Below are positions 25,251-34,587 of a stretch of DNA of 64,000 nt, in pieces. The stretch comes from Pedobacter psychrodurus (lineage in GTDB: Bacteria; Bacteroidota; Bacteroidia; Sphingobacteriales; Sphingobacteriaceae), in the NCBI RefSeq assembly GCF_004331735.1, contig NZ_SJSO01000006.1, forward strand, positions 186,001 through 250,000, read 5' to 3'. Both the position numbers and the translations under genes were made by a program. Each line of letters begins with the position of its first letter. Position 1 is the stretch's first letter. The notes under the pieces were generated by a model. It saw only the letters and a list, made by a program, of their open reading frames with translations, made no database searches and was not told the origin of the DNA.

Positions 25251-26802
25251 GTTTTTCTTCTTCTATTTCTGAATTTATTCTACTGTTAATATCGATATTG
25301 GCATCTTCGAGCAAAAAAACGCCTGCTCCTTTTTCTCTGGCGTATGGTGTGGTTACTTCACCAATTTTGGTAATCTTACCAAAAAATGGCTGTTCTTTTT
25401 TACGCTGAGGATCATCTTCGTTTGGCTCTCTAATTAAAATTAAATGTTTAATCGGTTTATCCATTTTAAACCAATACAGGTAATCGGCATTGTAGGCAAC
25501 GGCGTTGATATTTTTAAACTTAGAGTAATAATTGATGGCCCCAGCCTCGCCATAATTATCAGCCCGTACCAACAAAGCTGATTTATCTTTAACCTTGGCA
25601 TAGGCAATATCAACTAAGGCAGCCATTTCTTTCCAGCCCTGCATATCGGCAAAATCCTGAGGGAGATCGTGCTGTAAACCATCTTCCCAACGAAGCATGC
25701 CAATTTTGGCAAATTTATCGTGTTTGGCAATAATCTGCTCTGGACTTAAAACCGGATACGCAAATTTCATCGTGATGCTAAATAGTGCGACGGGCAAAAT
25801 GATCAGCAATACTTTCAGATATTTTTTCCAGCCATTATTAAAGACAAAACTAAAGTATGTACATCCTGCAGCAATAATTACAGGGTACAAACCAGCAGCA
25901 TAATATCCTTTTGCCCTAAACCAGGTGAACAAAGCAAGGGAAATAATAAAGCCAAAAATTATCCAACGGAAACCCGCAAAAGGCTTATAAAACAGCAACG
26001 CAATAATCCCAGCCAAAACAATAAAAATAATATTGAAGTAGTAGAGTAACTGATCTTTCAAAAAATCGATCCGGTTAATTTTATCCAACTGTGTCGCGGC
26101 CAATTCTTTCATATGGCCAACTACTGGAAAATGATTCGTGTATTGCCAGATGAGGTTAGGCAGCATAATTAACAATGCCAACAAAGCAGCAAAATAGAGA
26201 TGTTTATTCTTGAAAACCGCTCGTTGCTTTGAGATGAGCAAAGCTGGGATTAAACCTGCAGCCAAAAACACAATGCTGTATTTGTTTAAAAAACCTACAC
26301 CAAGTGCGATGGCTATGAAATAGAGGAATCTATTTTCTTTAGTATCAAAAAACCTGATCATGAAGAAATAAACAGCCGTCCAGCTTAAAATATCGAAGGC
26401 ATTAGGCTGAAAAAGTAAATCTAAACGCCCGATTGCACAACAGATCAATGCAATTGCTGATAATACTTTCGCGTATAAATTGCCTTTAAAGGCGCCTACA
26501 ATTTTCCAGGTAAATATTAGTGTTGCTGCACCGATACTGGCTGATAATAACCGAACCGCAGTTTCACTACCACCAAAAAACTTAATAATCAGCGCAAATA
26601 TGGAGGTTACTGGTGGTACAGACTGAAAACCCCAGGCCAAATGATTTGCCTGGTCTAAGTGCAAAAACTCATCGCGATGTAAGCTATAAGCCGCATTGAC
26701 CAAGAAGAAAGGTAAAATCATTTTTAAAATAACGAAGAAAACAAGAACGCCTAAATCCACCAGAGCAGACTTTGACTTTCTAATATTCATATTATTTTCC
26801 AT
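25240..26802 (-). CDS. GT39-like membrane glycosyltransferase
   Basis: This 520-residue protein has about ten membrane helices and, in the first extracytoplasmic loop, the acidic motif LHRDEFLHLDQANHLAWG, the DE signature of ArnT/PMT-type enzymes that use polyprenyl-phosphate sugars. A C-terminal soluble part (from about residue 370) includes ADNYGEAGAINYYSKF. The acceptor is unknown. It overlaps mazG by 11 bases and lies 100 bases downstream of dtd on the same strand. Confidence 0.88.
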   Translation of the reverse strand: MENNMNIRKSKSALVDLGVLVFFVILKMILPFFLVNAAYSLHRDEFLHLDQANHLAWGFQSVPPVTSIFALIIKFFGGSETAVRLLSASIGAATLIFTWKIVGAFKGNLYAKVLSAIALICCAIGRLDLLFQPNAFDILSWTAVYFFMIRFFDTKENRFLYFIAIALGVGFLNKYSIVFLAAGLIPALLISKQRAVFKNKHLYFAALLALLIMLPNLIWQYTNHFPVVGHMKELAATQLDKINRIDFLKDQLLYYFNIIFIVLAGIIALLFYKPFAGFRWIIFGFIISLALFTWFRAKGYYAAGLYPVIIAAGCTYFSFVFNNGWKKYLKVLLIILPVALFSITMKFAYPVLSPEQIIAKHDKFAKIGMLRWEDGLQHDLPQDFADMQGWKEMAALVDIAYAKVKDKSALLVRADNYGEAGAINYYSKFKNINAVAYNADYLYWFKMDKPIKHLILIREPNEDDPQRKKEQPFFGKITKIGEVTTPYAREKGAGVFLLEDANIDINSRINSEIEEEKHDH

Positions 26803-26902
26803 AATTCTGCGATTATTTATAACTGATTTTTCTTGTTTAGCTGCAATAAAAAGCGTTGGCTACTTTCAGGCAATCTGGTAATTAAAGTTGAACTTATGCG
26901 CA

Positions 26903-27355
26903 CTATTCTTTATTCTTCGTATCAATCAATATCGTAACCGGCCCATCATTCAATAAGGCGATTTTCATATCTGCACCAAAAATTCCTGTTTTTACTTTTT
27001 TACCCAATAAGGATGATAATTTTTCAATCATTTTCTCATACAGTGGAATGGCAACATCTGGCCGCGCTGCCCTTGTAAAACCCGGACGGTTTCCTTTCTT
27101 GGTTGCGGCGAATAATGTAAACTGACTGATCAACAGGATATCACCACCCATATCGGCGAGTGCTTTATTCATCAATCCGTTTTCATCGCCAAAAACACGC
27201 ATACCGATAATTTTTTGCGCCAACCAATCCAAATCCGCTAAAGTATCGGCATCTTCTATACCCAACAATACTAAAAATCCGTTTTCAATCGCTCCTGTTA
27301 CCTCACCATCAACCGTGCAACTTGCTTGTGTAACTCTTTGTAAAACTGCTCGCAT
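26903..27355 (-). CDS. dtd: D-aminoacyl-tRNA deacylase
   Basis: The 150-residue protein is a standard-length DTD. It has the start MRAVLQRVTQASCTVDG, the active-site SQFTLFA near residue 77 and the cross-subunit Gly-Pro motif in LLNDGPVTI near residue 137, plus KGNRPGFTRAA. DTD removes D-amino acids and misloaded glycine from tRNA. It is divergent from the lipoprotein gene at 27386, only 30 bases apart. Confidence 0.95.
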   Translation of the reverse strand: MRAVLQRVTQASCTVDGEVTGAIENGFLVLLGIEDADTLADLDWLAQKIIGMRVFGDENGLMNKALADMGGDILLISQFTLFAATKKGNRPGFTRAARPDVAIPLYEKMIEKLSSLLGKKVKTGIFGADMKIALLNDGPVTILIDTKNKE

Positions 27356-27385
27356 TTTATACTACTTTTACCCAATAAAATTGAT

Positions 27386-28411
27386 ATGCGCAAGATAAGT
27401 ATTTTAGTGGTTTCTGTATTTTTCTTCTTGGGTTGTAAGCAAAAATCAATTGTTCATCCCACTTTTTATTATTGGAAAACAGATTATAAAAACAAAAAAG
27501 CAGAAGCCGATTATCTCGATCAATTTAAATCTAAATCTTTGTACGTGCGGATTATGGATGTAGATTTTAATCCCGATCTGCAACTGCCCGTACCTGTTTC
27601 ACCCATTAAATTTTCAGATCCACTACCGAAGCAAGTTGATATTATCCCAGTTGTGTTTATCGTTAACCAGGTTTTTAACAACATTGACACCATGCAAACG
27701 GCGGTTATGGCCAATCGCATTGCCAAATTTGTAGCCGCAAAGGTAAAACAGGCCGGGAAGCGAAATTATGCAGAATTACAGATTGATTGTGATTGGACCA
27801 AAGGCACAAGAAACAGGTATTTTAAATTTTTAGAGCAATTAAGCACCAACCCACTTTTAAAGGGCAAAACCATTTCGGTGACTTTGCGTTTGCATCAAAT
27901 CAAAAACATTGTGTCGAGCGGGATTCCGCCTGTTGAGAAAGGCATTTTAATGTGCTACAACATGGGAAATCTGCGTAAATACGGCGATCAGAATTCGATA
28001 TTGGATCAGCACGAAATGGATCTTTATCTAAAAGATTATTTGAGACAATATCCTTTGCCACTTGATGTTGCCTTACCCATTTTCGAATGGGCAGTGGTAT
28101 TCAGGAATGAACAATATGCAGGTATTTCCAAGCGGATTGGGAAGATTCAGATTGAGGATAAAAATCTTTTTAAGCGAAGGGGAAATTCCATTCTTTATGA
28201 TCTACTTAAGGATTATCCTGTAGCAGGACTAAAACAAGGAGATGTAGTAAGATGGGAACAAATATCTCCAAAAGATTTACTTGCTACCTCTAATTTTTTA
28301 TCCCGATATTTAAGCCCTAGAGAACGAAACCTTGTTTTTTACCATTTAGACACCGACCTTTTAAAACATTTTACCAATGAAGACGTTCAAAAAATTATCG
28401 CTAGTTTTTAG
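27386..28411 (+). CDS. Hypothetical lipoprotein, possible TIM-barrel fold
   Basis: The 341-residue protein has a lipobox (FFFLGC, Cys about 17). Segments such as YAELQIDCDWTKGTRNRYFKF and LKGKTISVTLRLHQI, followed by KGILMCYNMGNLR, look like strands of a glycoside-hydrolase-like barrel with acidic residues at strand ends. I cannot name the family firmly. Its last 35 bases overlap the start of the next gene in a different frame, so the two are tightly coupled. Confidence 0.75.
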   Translation: MRKISILVVSVFFFLGCKQKSIVHPTFYYWKTDYKNKKAEADYLDQFKSKSLYVRIMDVDFNPDLQLPVPVSPIKFSDPLPKQVDIIPVVFIVNQVFNNIDTMQTAVMANRIAKFVAAKVKQAGKRNYAELQIDCDWTKGTRNRYFKFLEQLSTNPLLKGKTISVTLRLHQIKNIVSSGIPPVEKGILMCYNMGNLRKYGDQNSILDQHEMDLYLKDYLRQYPLPLDVALPIFEWAVVFRNEQYAGISKRIGKIQIEDKNLFKRRGNSILYDLLKDYPVAGLKQGDVVRWEQISPKDLLATSNFLSRYLSPRERNLVFYHLDTDLLKHFTNEDVQKIIASF

Positions 28412-30830
28412 TATATTTCTCCTAACTTTTTTTGGCGAAATTGCTGTAAATCTTGCCTGTGGTGGCGAGATAGATCCCTACGATTATTACATTTCTTATT
28501 TTCACAACAATATTGAAGGGGATGAATATACGCCATTTGCCTACAACCAGATGGTTTACCTCAACAGTGAAACTGACATAGAAAGCGAGCCTGATATCAA
28601 CAGCCGTGAATGGGCAAAATACCTCAGTATAAAAAAAGATGATGTGCTAAAAGTAATGTACAAAACAGACAGTGCAACTGATGTAAAATTGGTAAATTTT
28701 GATGGCAACATTTCGCTATTACCAGACAGCTTACAACAGAACAGTTTTATCCAGGCATTAAGCAAACGTAAAGAATCATTAAAGTATTATCAATTTGCCA
28801 AAAGCTGCGAACCCTTGGCCAACGTAGATTTTAGTCTTTGGGACCCTAAACCCCGCGATACAACTGCTATGGGTTCAAAAGCAAAAGAAGCTGTAAAATT
28901 AACAGAAGCAGAAAAAGACGATTTTCTTAAACTTCGTTACGCTTACCAAGCTGAACGGATGTTCCATTTTGCAGGCTCCCATGCGGAGAGTAAATCAACT
29001 TACGAGAAGTATATCAAAAGCACTAAGCAAAACAGTGCTGTTAAGGGCTGGGCATTGGCACTCTATGCCGGATCTACCCGCAGGTTGGGAAATCCTGAAG
29101 AATCTGCATTTTTGTTCTCAAAGGTTTTTGCGAGTAATCCAGAACGGAGAGTGCAGGCTTATAAAAATTATTATTACACCAGTTCGCCCGTTAATGGTGC
29201 ATTAAAATATGCGAAAACCAATAACGAGAAAGCAAATATATGGGCAATAAACGGATTTGGTGATGCTGATTCGGGTATAGAAAGTTTGAATAAAGTTTAT
29301 CAGTACGAACCAAAAAGCCAGCTCAACGGCGCCCTGCTGGTACGCGAAGTAAATAAGTTAGAGCAAGATCTCATTGAGGCGAACGACATTGCCAAAATTG
29401 GTTATAATTATTATTTTTCTGATAACGGCAATCCTAAATATAAAGACAGTTTAAAAAACATTAACTTAAAACACCTGAATGAAATCAGGAATTTTGCAGT
29501 AAAACTAGCCACTGAGAAGAAATATCCACAGCCAGAACTTGGTACCTTAACAGCGGCTTATTTATCATGGATGGAGAATAAAGATTTCCTGGCCTCAAAT
29601 TACCTTGCCATCTTAAAACCTGATAAATTACCGGAAAGATTGCGCGATCAATATCGCATTACCGATTTATTGATCAAGGCCAAAAACATCAAAAAAGGAA
29701 ATCCATTTAATGAGAACGATTTATTGCCAGCCTTAAAATGGCTTGACGAAAAACGTTTTGCAGAAAACAGCGCCCAACCGAAGGGGCCATATTATTATGA
29801 TACCGACCGTGCCAGCAAACGCTTTAGCAGAACGACCAGGAACTTTTATCAGCAGATATTGGCTCCAGCTTATTTGAATATGGGCGATACTGCAAAAGCA
29901 GCATTAGCAATGGTTAAGGGCGACCTGGAATACAAAACGTTAAAAGAGAATTCGCTTTTCCAGAATATGAGTTACCAAAGTATCGCTTTTTGGCAGAAAA
30001 ACTTGAGTCCGAAAAGTATGCAAGGTTTAGCTGTTTATAAAACAAAAGCAACAGGCAATGATGTTACTGCTTTATTGGCCTCAGCCTTAAACCAACTTAA
30101 AAATGATGATTTTTATGAATTGTATGGCACTACTTATTTACGTACACACCAATACGATAAGGCCGTTCAGATGTTTACGAAGGTTTCGCCAAACTATAAA
30201 TATTTCAATCCAGAGAACTGGTATGGCGAGGAATCCAATTCGAAGCTTTATGCCAATCCTTTTATTGAGACCATTAACGATTATCCTAAAAAATATGTAA
30301 CAGCTAAAGCATCCATTAGCAAAAAGGCTTTTGCAGCAGAAATGCTCCGGTTGCAGAAATTAACCATTAGTGATAAAAAGAATGCAGCGCTTTATTATTA
30401 TAAAATGGCTAATGCGGTGTATCAAACCGGTTATTACGGCAATAGCTGGTTTTTAATCAGTTACGACTGGTCATCGTACGACAACAGCAACCCTACAAAA
30501 TATGTATATGATGGCGATTATAAAAAGGCACAAACGGCAAAAGCCTGGTATTTAAAAGCCAGGGCATTAAGTACCAATGCCGATTTTAAAGCAAAATGTA
30601 CTTTTATGTTGGCTAAATGCATGCAAAAGCAGATTATCATGAATGCCAGCCCGCTATCATTTTATTATTACGATAAAAAAGATGTAAAATGGAGAAACTT
30701 TATTAAGGCAAATTACAATAACCCATATCTTAAAGAATTAAGGTTCAATTATGCCAAAACGCCTTTTTATACTGTTGCAGCGGGTGAGTGTAGTTACCTG
30801 GGAGATTTTATTAAGCCAAAAACGCAATAG
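28377..30830 (+). CDS. Large secreted TPR-like protein of unknown function
   Basis: This 817-residue protein has a signal peptide (KLSLVFSIFLLTFFGEIAVN) followed by ACGGEIDPYDYYISYF. The rest is helical, with repeat-like pairs such as YQAERMFHFAGSHAESKSTY and WALALYAGSTRRLGNPEESA, consistent with TPR/SusD-like solenoids. I do not recognise the family. Its ATG lies 35 bases inside the preceding lipoprotein gene, which indicates translational coupling and a shared role, perhaps at the cell surface. Confidence 0.8.
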   Translation: MKTFKKLSLVFSIFLLTFFGEIAVNLACGGEIDPYDYYISYFHNNIEGDEYTPFAYNQMVYLNSETDIESEPDINSREWAKYLSIKKDDVLKVMYKTDSATDVKLVNFDGNISLLPDSLQQNSFIQALSKRKESLKYYQFAKSCEPLANVDFSLWDPKPRDTTAMGSKAKEAVKLTEAEKDDFLKLRYAYQAERMFHFAGSHAESKSTYEKYIKSTKQNSAVKGWALALYAGSTRRLGNPEESAFLFSKVFASNPERRVQAYKNYYYTSSPVNGALKYAKTNNEKANIWAINGFGDADSGIESLNKVYQYEPKSQLNGALLVREVNKLEQDLIEANDIAKIGYNYYFSDNGNPKYKDSLKNINLKHLNEIRNFAVKLATEKKYPQPELGTLTAAYLSWMENKDFLASNYLAILKPDKLPERLRDQYRITDLLIKAKNIKKGNPFNENDLLPALKWLDEKRFAENSAQPKGPYYYDTDRASKRFSRTTRNFYQQILAPAYLNMGDTAKAALAMVKGDLEYKTLKENSLFQNMSYQSIAFWQKNLSPKSMQGLAVYKTKATGNDVTALLASALNQLKNDDFYELYGTTYLRTHQYDKAVQMFTKVSPNYKYFNPENWYGEESNSKLYANPFIETINDYPKKYVTAKASISKKAFAAEMLRLQKLTISDKKNAALYYYKMANAVYQTGYYGNSWFLISYDWSSYDNSNPTKYVYDGDYKKAQTAKAWYLKARALSTNADFKAKCTFMLAKCMQKQIIMNASPLSFYYYDKKDVKWRNFIKANYNNPYLKELRFNYAKTPFYTVAAGECSYLGDFIKPKTQ

Positions 30831-30840
30831 TCACGTTTGA

Positions 30841-30906
30841 CCATTAAGAAGTTAAGGTAGTTAAGAATCATGCGACAAAACCTTAATGTCCTTAACTCCT
30901 TAATGG
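30841..30906. repeat. Imperfect long palindrome after the 817-residue gene
   Basis: CCATTAAGAAGTTAAGG (from 30841) is mirrored by CCTTAACTCCTTAATGG (to 30906), with further TTAAG units inside. It lies ten bases after the stop codon and may serve as terminator for convergent genes. Confidence 0.6.
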
Positions 30907-30948
30907 TAAAAAACATAAAGCCTTTGAGTTTTGGCAAAAGTTTTTAAG

Positions 30949-30983
30949 TTTCTCGACTTCGTTGCACTCCGCTCGAAATGACG
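30949..30983 (-). repeat. Single arm of the CGTCAT repeat family
   Basis: The minus strand reads CGTCATTTCGAGCGGAGTGC followed by AACGAAGTCGAGAAA, very like the arm at 17067-17105. No second arm is present. Confidence 0.65.
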
Positions 30984-31040
30984 AATCTATATTAATGAGA
31001 AAACAGTCTTATTTTACATTAACTTGCTTGGCATTTTAAC

Positions 31041-31082
31041 TAAACCCTAAACCCTAAACCCTAAACCCTAAACCCTAAACCC
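31041..31082. repeat. Six exact tandem copies of TAAACCC
   Basis: Bases 31041-31082 are six perfect 7-base units (TAAACCC, or TTTAGGG read downstream of fabH), with a partial unit following. The last base of the array is the third position of the fabH TAG stop codon. The unit is identical to the plant-type telomere repeat, but a bacterial context makes slippage or a mobile-element remnant more likely. Confidence 0.9.
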
Positions 31083-32128
31083 TACCACCTAATCAGCGCA
31101 CTGGCCCAGGTAAAGCCCGACCCAAATGCGGCAAGGCAAACCAGATCGCCATCTTTAATTTTGCCCGCTTCCCAAGCTTCACATAAAGCTATCGGAACAG
31201 AAGCCGCTGTGGTATTACCATATTTTTGGATATTATTAAAAACCTGATCGTCGTTTAAGCCCAACAACTGTTGCACGTACTGACTGATACGTAAATTTGC
31301 CTGGTGTGGCACCAACATATCTATATCTTTCTCCGTTAAATTATTTGCCGCCAAGGCCTCTTTAATTACCTCAGGAAATTTTACCACTGCTTTTTTGAAA
31401 ACCGATGGTCCGTCCATATAAGGCAAAGCGGCACCACTATCTAAAATTTCCTGTGTCATAAATAACCCACCTAATTCCTGTTCAGGATAGGCTGGTTTAT
31501 CTTTTAACCATTTATTGGCATGGGAACCTGGATAATACATGGCCAGAATTTCGGCATCGGCACCATCGCTATGCAAATGTGTACTTAAAATCCCTTTCCC
31601 TGGTTCATCTGTCGGCTGCAGCACAACAGCTCCTGCCCCATCACCAAAAATTACCGATACATTACGGCTACGGGTTTCGAAATCCATCGCAAAAGAATGT
31701 TTCTCGCTGCCCACCACCAGCACATTTTTATACATGCCAGTTTTTACAAACTGATCGGCCACCGACAGCGCATAAACAAAGCCAGAACATTGGTTCCTTA
31801 TGTCCAAAGCTCCGATCTCGCCCATGCCCATTTCGCGTTGCAACAATACACCGCAACCCGGAAAATAGTAATCAGGACTGAGCGTAGCAAAAACGATAAA
31901 ATCGACATCCTTTGCGGTAATCCCGGCCCTTTCGATCGCAATTTTGGCTGCCTCAATACCCATTGTAGTGGTAGTCTCCTCATTACGATCGGCAAAACGG
32001 CGCTCTTTAATACCTGTACGTTCCTGGATCCATGCATCATTGGTATCCATAAAGCGACTTAAATCATCGTTGGTATATATATTTTCCGGAACGTAGTAAC
32101 CTATTCCGGCAATTTTAGACTGGTGCAT
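31082..32128 (-). CDS. fabH: 3-oxoacyl-ACP synthase III family protein (first paralogue)
   Basis: The 348-residue thiolase-fold enzyme has the FabH triad C114 (RNQCSGFVYA), H275 (VPHQANLR) and N305 (YGNTTAAS). It would condense an acyl-CoA with malonyl-ACP. A second FabH, C116-type, lies in the fatty-acid cluster at 40439. This one stands alone, has insertions (for example HANKWLKDKPAYPEQELGG) and is probably specialised, perhaps for branched or secondary-metabolite starters. The symbol is given for the family; the physiological role is inferred. Confidence 0.9.
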   Translation of the reverse strand: MHQSKIAGIGYYVPENIYTNDDLSRFMDTNDAWIQERTGIKERRFADRNEETTTTMGIEAAKIAIERAGITAKDVDFIVFATLSPDYYFPGCGVLLQREMGMGEIGALDIRNQCSGFVYALSVADQFVKTGMYKNVLVVGSEKHSFAMDFETRSRNVSVIFGDGAGAVVLQPTDEPGKGILSTHLHSDGADAEILAMYYPGSHANKWLKDKPAYPEQELGGLFMTQEILDSGAALPYMDGPSVFKKAVVKFPEVIKEALAANNLTEKDIDMLVPHQANLRISQYVQQLLGLNDDQVFNNIQKYGNTTAASVPIALCEAWEAGKIKDGDLVCLAAFGSGFTWASALIRW

Positions 32129-32149
32129 ACTCGTATATTATTTGGTTAA

Positions 32150-32157
32150 CAAATGTA
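32150..32157 (-). promoter_or_regulatory. -7 box for the stand-alone fabH
   Basis: The minus strand reads TACATTTG, matching TAnnTTTG, 21 bases before the ATG at 32128. Confidence 0.5.
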
Positions 32158-32286
32158 TTAAAAGGGATGTAAGATGTATGAGGTAAGATGGAAAATGTAA
32201 TGCAAAGGCTAAAATATCTTCTTTTACAGTCCAAAATAATCACAACCATCCTCCATTTAACATATTACATCTTCCATAAAAATAGT

Positions 32287-32294
32287 TATTTTTG
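32287..32294 (+). promoter_or_regulatory. -7 box TATTTTTG four bases before clpS
   Basis: TATTTTTG is followed by CACC and the ATG at 32299, nearly the same arrangement as at hemW. It supports the downstream ATG over a longer frame starting at 32188 and suggests a leaderless mRNA. Confidence 0.55.
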
Positions 32295-32298
32295 CACC

Positions 32299-32580
32299 AT
32301 GTCTACAGAAACCAAAGAAGAGACCTTTACGCTCGAAGAAATTTTAACTTCCCTAAAAACCGTACATCGCCTTATTTTGTGGAATGATGATATCAATACT
32401 TTCGATCACGTGATTTACTGTATGATGAAATACTTAGACTACAACGAATCGCAGGCCGAAAAAATTGCCTGGAAAGTGCATAACGATGGCAAATGTCCTG
32501 TTTTAGAAGGCTCATTTACCGAAATGGAAGTTTATCGCAAAATTTTACAGCAAGAGGGGCTAACGGTTTCGGTTGATTAA
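32299..32580 (+). CDS. clpS: ATP-dependent Clp protease adaptor ClpS
   Basis: This 93-residue protein matches ClpS: the hinge LILWNDDINTFDHVIYCM corresponds to the N-degron binding pocket, with HNDGKCPVLEGSF and EMEVYRKILQQEGL following. ClpS delivers proteins with destabilising N-terminal residues to ClpAP-type proteases. The frame extends upstream to 32188, but that part is AT-rich non-coding DNA and a -7 box lies four bases before this ATG. It is convergent with a thioredoxin-like gene. Confidence 0.92.
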   Translation: MSTETKEETFTLEEILTSLKTVHRLILWNDDINTFDHVIYCMMKYLDYNESQAEKIAWKVHNDGKCPVLEGSFTEMEVYRKILQQEGLTVSVD

Positions 32581-32605
32581 ATTTAAGGTTATTTTTTTGC
32601 TTGGC

Positions 32606-32671
32606 CGTCCTGCTGAATTTATTTCAGCATCTATCCAGTTGTTAAGATCCTGAAATAAATTCAGGATGACG
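32606..32671. repeat. Palindromic repeat of the CGTCAT family (CTGAA variant)
   Basis: CGTCCTGCTGAATTTATTTCAGCATCT and the mirrored AGATCCTGAAATAAATTCAG then GATGACG form imperfect 27-base arms between the convergent clpS and thioredoxin-like genes. A related rearranged arm is at 33593-33634. Confidence 0.65.
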
Positions 32672-32696
32672 ACCTGCGAAGACACAACCCCGGGCA

Positions 32697-33296
32697 TTAC
32701 CCCTCTAACCCCTTCAAAAGCTCATTTAACCCGGCCTGTGTAGTCTGCGTTTTATCTTTAGCATACCAGCCGTGAAGTTTTTCTGCCAAAATCGGCATTT
32801 CAATAGTTTCTTTTTTCCACTCTTTTAAAAGCTCCTGCAAAATTTGTGGTCTTGGGCCCCAGGTTCCTAAAACTTGGTTTGCTGATTCATTTAACACAAT
32901 TAAAACCGGAATAGCCCTTCCCCCATGGGTTAAATGTGCATCAATTAATGGAAGATTTTTATCACGTAAAACAAACTTCAAATCAATTTTACCTAATGAT
33001 GCAGTCGCAATTTTATTGAACACCGGAACAATCTGAGCGGCATCGCCACACCAACCTTCGGTAATCACTAAAAATTTATAATTTTCTTTAAGATGATCAA
33101 TGGTTGAAGTCAACTCATCATTTAAACTGATCGTCTTATCCACGCGACTCATCCTTTGCACATTCATTTTAGTATAGTGCAAATCGTAAGTTACTTCACC
33201 GGTAGCCTTTCCCTCTAACAGAAGTTGATCAACCAAAGCACGGTAGGTTTGATAATCCATTCCTTGCTCACTGAAAATTTCGCTGTAATTAACCAT
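32697..33296 (-). CDS. Thioredoxin-like protein with a single active-site Cys
   Basis: The 199-residue protein has a thioredoxin-like fold with ITEGWCGDAAQIVPVFNKIA. The usual CxxC is C83-G-D-A86, so only the first Cys is present. The cis-Pro loop is AIPVLIVL. It has no signal peptide. This matches the thioredoxin_9-type group common in Bacteroidota and Firmicutes, cytosolic and of unknown substrate; disulphide reduction by a two-Cys mechanism is unlikely. Confidence 0.85.
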   Translation of the reverse strand: MVNYSEIFSEQGMDYQTYRALVDQLLLEGKATGEVTYDLHYTKMNVQRMSRVDKTISLNDELTSTIDHLKENYKFLVITEGWCGDAAQIVPVFNKIATASLGKIDLKFVLRDKNLPLIDAHLTHGGRAIPVLIVLNESANQVLGTWGPRPQILQELLKEWKKETIEMPILAEKLHGWYAKDKTQTTQAGLNELLKGLEG

Positions 33297-33643
33297 GATG
33301 TTTAAAAATTATGTGGCAAAGGAAAGGAGAAATTCAATAAAAATAATCACGGATTTGCAAGAAAACGCAAGCGATTGATAGCACAGATTTTGGGATTCTT
33401 CAGATTTTACAGCGACAACAGAGTGGTGTTTTTTTTACAATTACCCGTCCTAACAATTGCAGTATTTTGAGTTATTTAAACCCGATTGAAATGTATCCCG
33501 ATTTTTCATCGGGAGGAATGAAAAGCGGGACTGCAGCAGCCGAAATGAGCAGAAACTTGCTTTTCATATTTCAAAATTTGCGCTTTAAAAGAAGATCCTG
33601 AAATAAATCCGATAGTTATCGGATCAGGATGACGATTCCATCA
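33297..33643. other. Gap of 347 bases with two repeat-family copies
   Basis: No gene is supported. Bases 33471-33540 hold a copy of the repeat also at 5463 and 38351, with a clean hairpin CCCGATTTTTCATCGGG and then GAAAAGCGGGACTG. Bases 33593-33634 hold an arm of the CGTCAT family into which an inner CCGATAGTTATCGG hairpin is set. Confidence 0.6.
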
Positions 33644-34429
33644 CTAAACTTCCATCAACTTACTCACATGCTGCGTTAATGCCACAAAATCTGCAACGGT
33701 TAACTGCTCGGCACGTTTTTCAAAATAAATATGGTCGTCCATTTTATCTTTAGGCATCACCGCAGAAACAGCATTACGCAAAGTTTTTCTCCGCTGATTA
33801 AAACCTGCCTTAACCACCCGCCAGAATAATTTTTCATCGCAATCTAAATTCTCCACTTCGTTTCGGGTTAAACGGATCACTGCCGAATGCACCTTTGGCG
33901 GTGGATTAAAAGTGCCTGGTTTAACGGTAAATAGATATTCAATTTTATAATAAGCCTGAAGAAATACACTCAGAATCCCATAATCCTTACTTCCAGCAGG
34001 TGAAGCACAACGTTGGGCAACCTCTTTCTGAAACATGCCCACCATCTCTACAACTTTGTTGCGGTTATCTAAAATTTTAAATAAAATCTGAGAAGAGATA
34101 TTGTATGGAAAGTTACCTATAATAGCAAACTGACCTGGAAAAATAGCATCAAAATCGAGCTTCAGAAAATCGCCATTAATCAATCGATCGCCAAGTTGTG
34201 GGTATTTTTCATTCAAAAAATGAAAAGATTCGGTATCGATATCGATCAGATAAGTTTCCAGATCTTTACGTTGCAGCAAAAAATCAGATAGGATTCCCAT
34301 CCCCGGTCCTACCTCTAAAACCTGATTGTATTTATCGGTATTTACCAATGCCTCTACAATGCGGTTAGCAATGCCTTTATCGGTTAAAAAATGTTGACCT
34401 AAATGTTTTTTCGCTTTTACTAAACTCAT
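33644..34429 (-). CDS. rsmA: 16S rRNA dimethyladenosine transferase
   Basis: The 261-residue enzyme (KsgA) opens AKKHLGQHFLTD and has the SAM-binding VLEVGPGMGILSDFL near residue 39. It carries the catalytic FPYNISSQI (NLPYNIS in most homologues) near residue 106 and a C-terminal domain with FNQRRKTLRNAVSAV. It dimethylates two adjacent adenines near the 3' end of 16S rRNA during ribosome assembly. It is divergent from pdxA, as is common in Bacteroidota. Confidence 0.95.
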   Translation of the reverse strand: MSLVKAKKHLGQHFLTDKGIANRIVEALVNTDKYNQVLEVGPGMGILSDFLLQRKDLETYLIDIDTESFHFLNEKYPQLGDRLINGDFLKLDFDAIFPGQFAIIGNFPYNISSQILFKILDNRNKVVEMVGMFQKEVAQRCASPAGSKDYGILSVFLQAYYKIEYLFTVKPGTFNPPPKVHSAVIRLTRNEVENLDCDEKLFWRVVKAGFNQRRKTLRNAVSAVMPKDKMDDHIYFEKRAEQLTVADFVALTQHVSKLMEV

Positions 34430-34587
34430 ACCCCTTAATCCCGATGAATCGAGACTTTTAAATTAAAATTGTTAGCAAAGATAGGCTTATTATTCCTTTG
34501 CGAATCAATCTCGGTTCATTGCGGTTTCATTTTTTTTAAAGTCTTTAAACGAAAATCAGTAATTTGCGCTAAAATTTTCCAGTAATT

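Noticed and set aside
31041..31082. CRISPR or linear-chromosome telomere
   Set aside because: Seven-base tandem units without spacers, located between ordinary chromosomal genes.
31579..32062. Long frames antisense to fabH
   Set aside because: Shadow frames of a clearly coding gene; the products have no domain features.
32188..32298. N-terminal extension of ClpS
   Set aside because: AT-rich, includes the -7 box, and is not part of the ClpS family.
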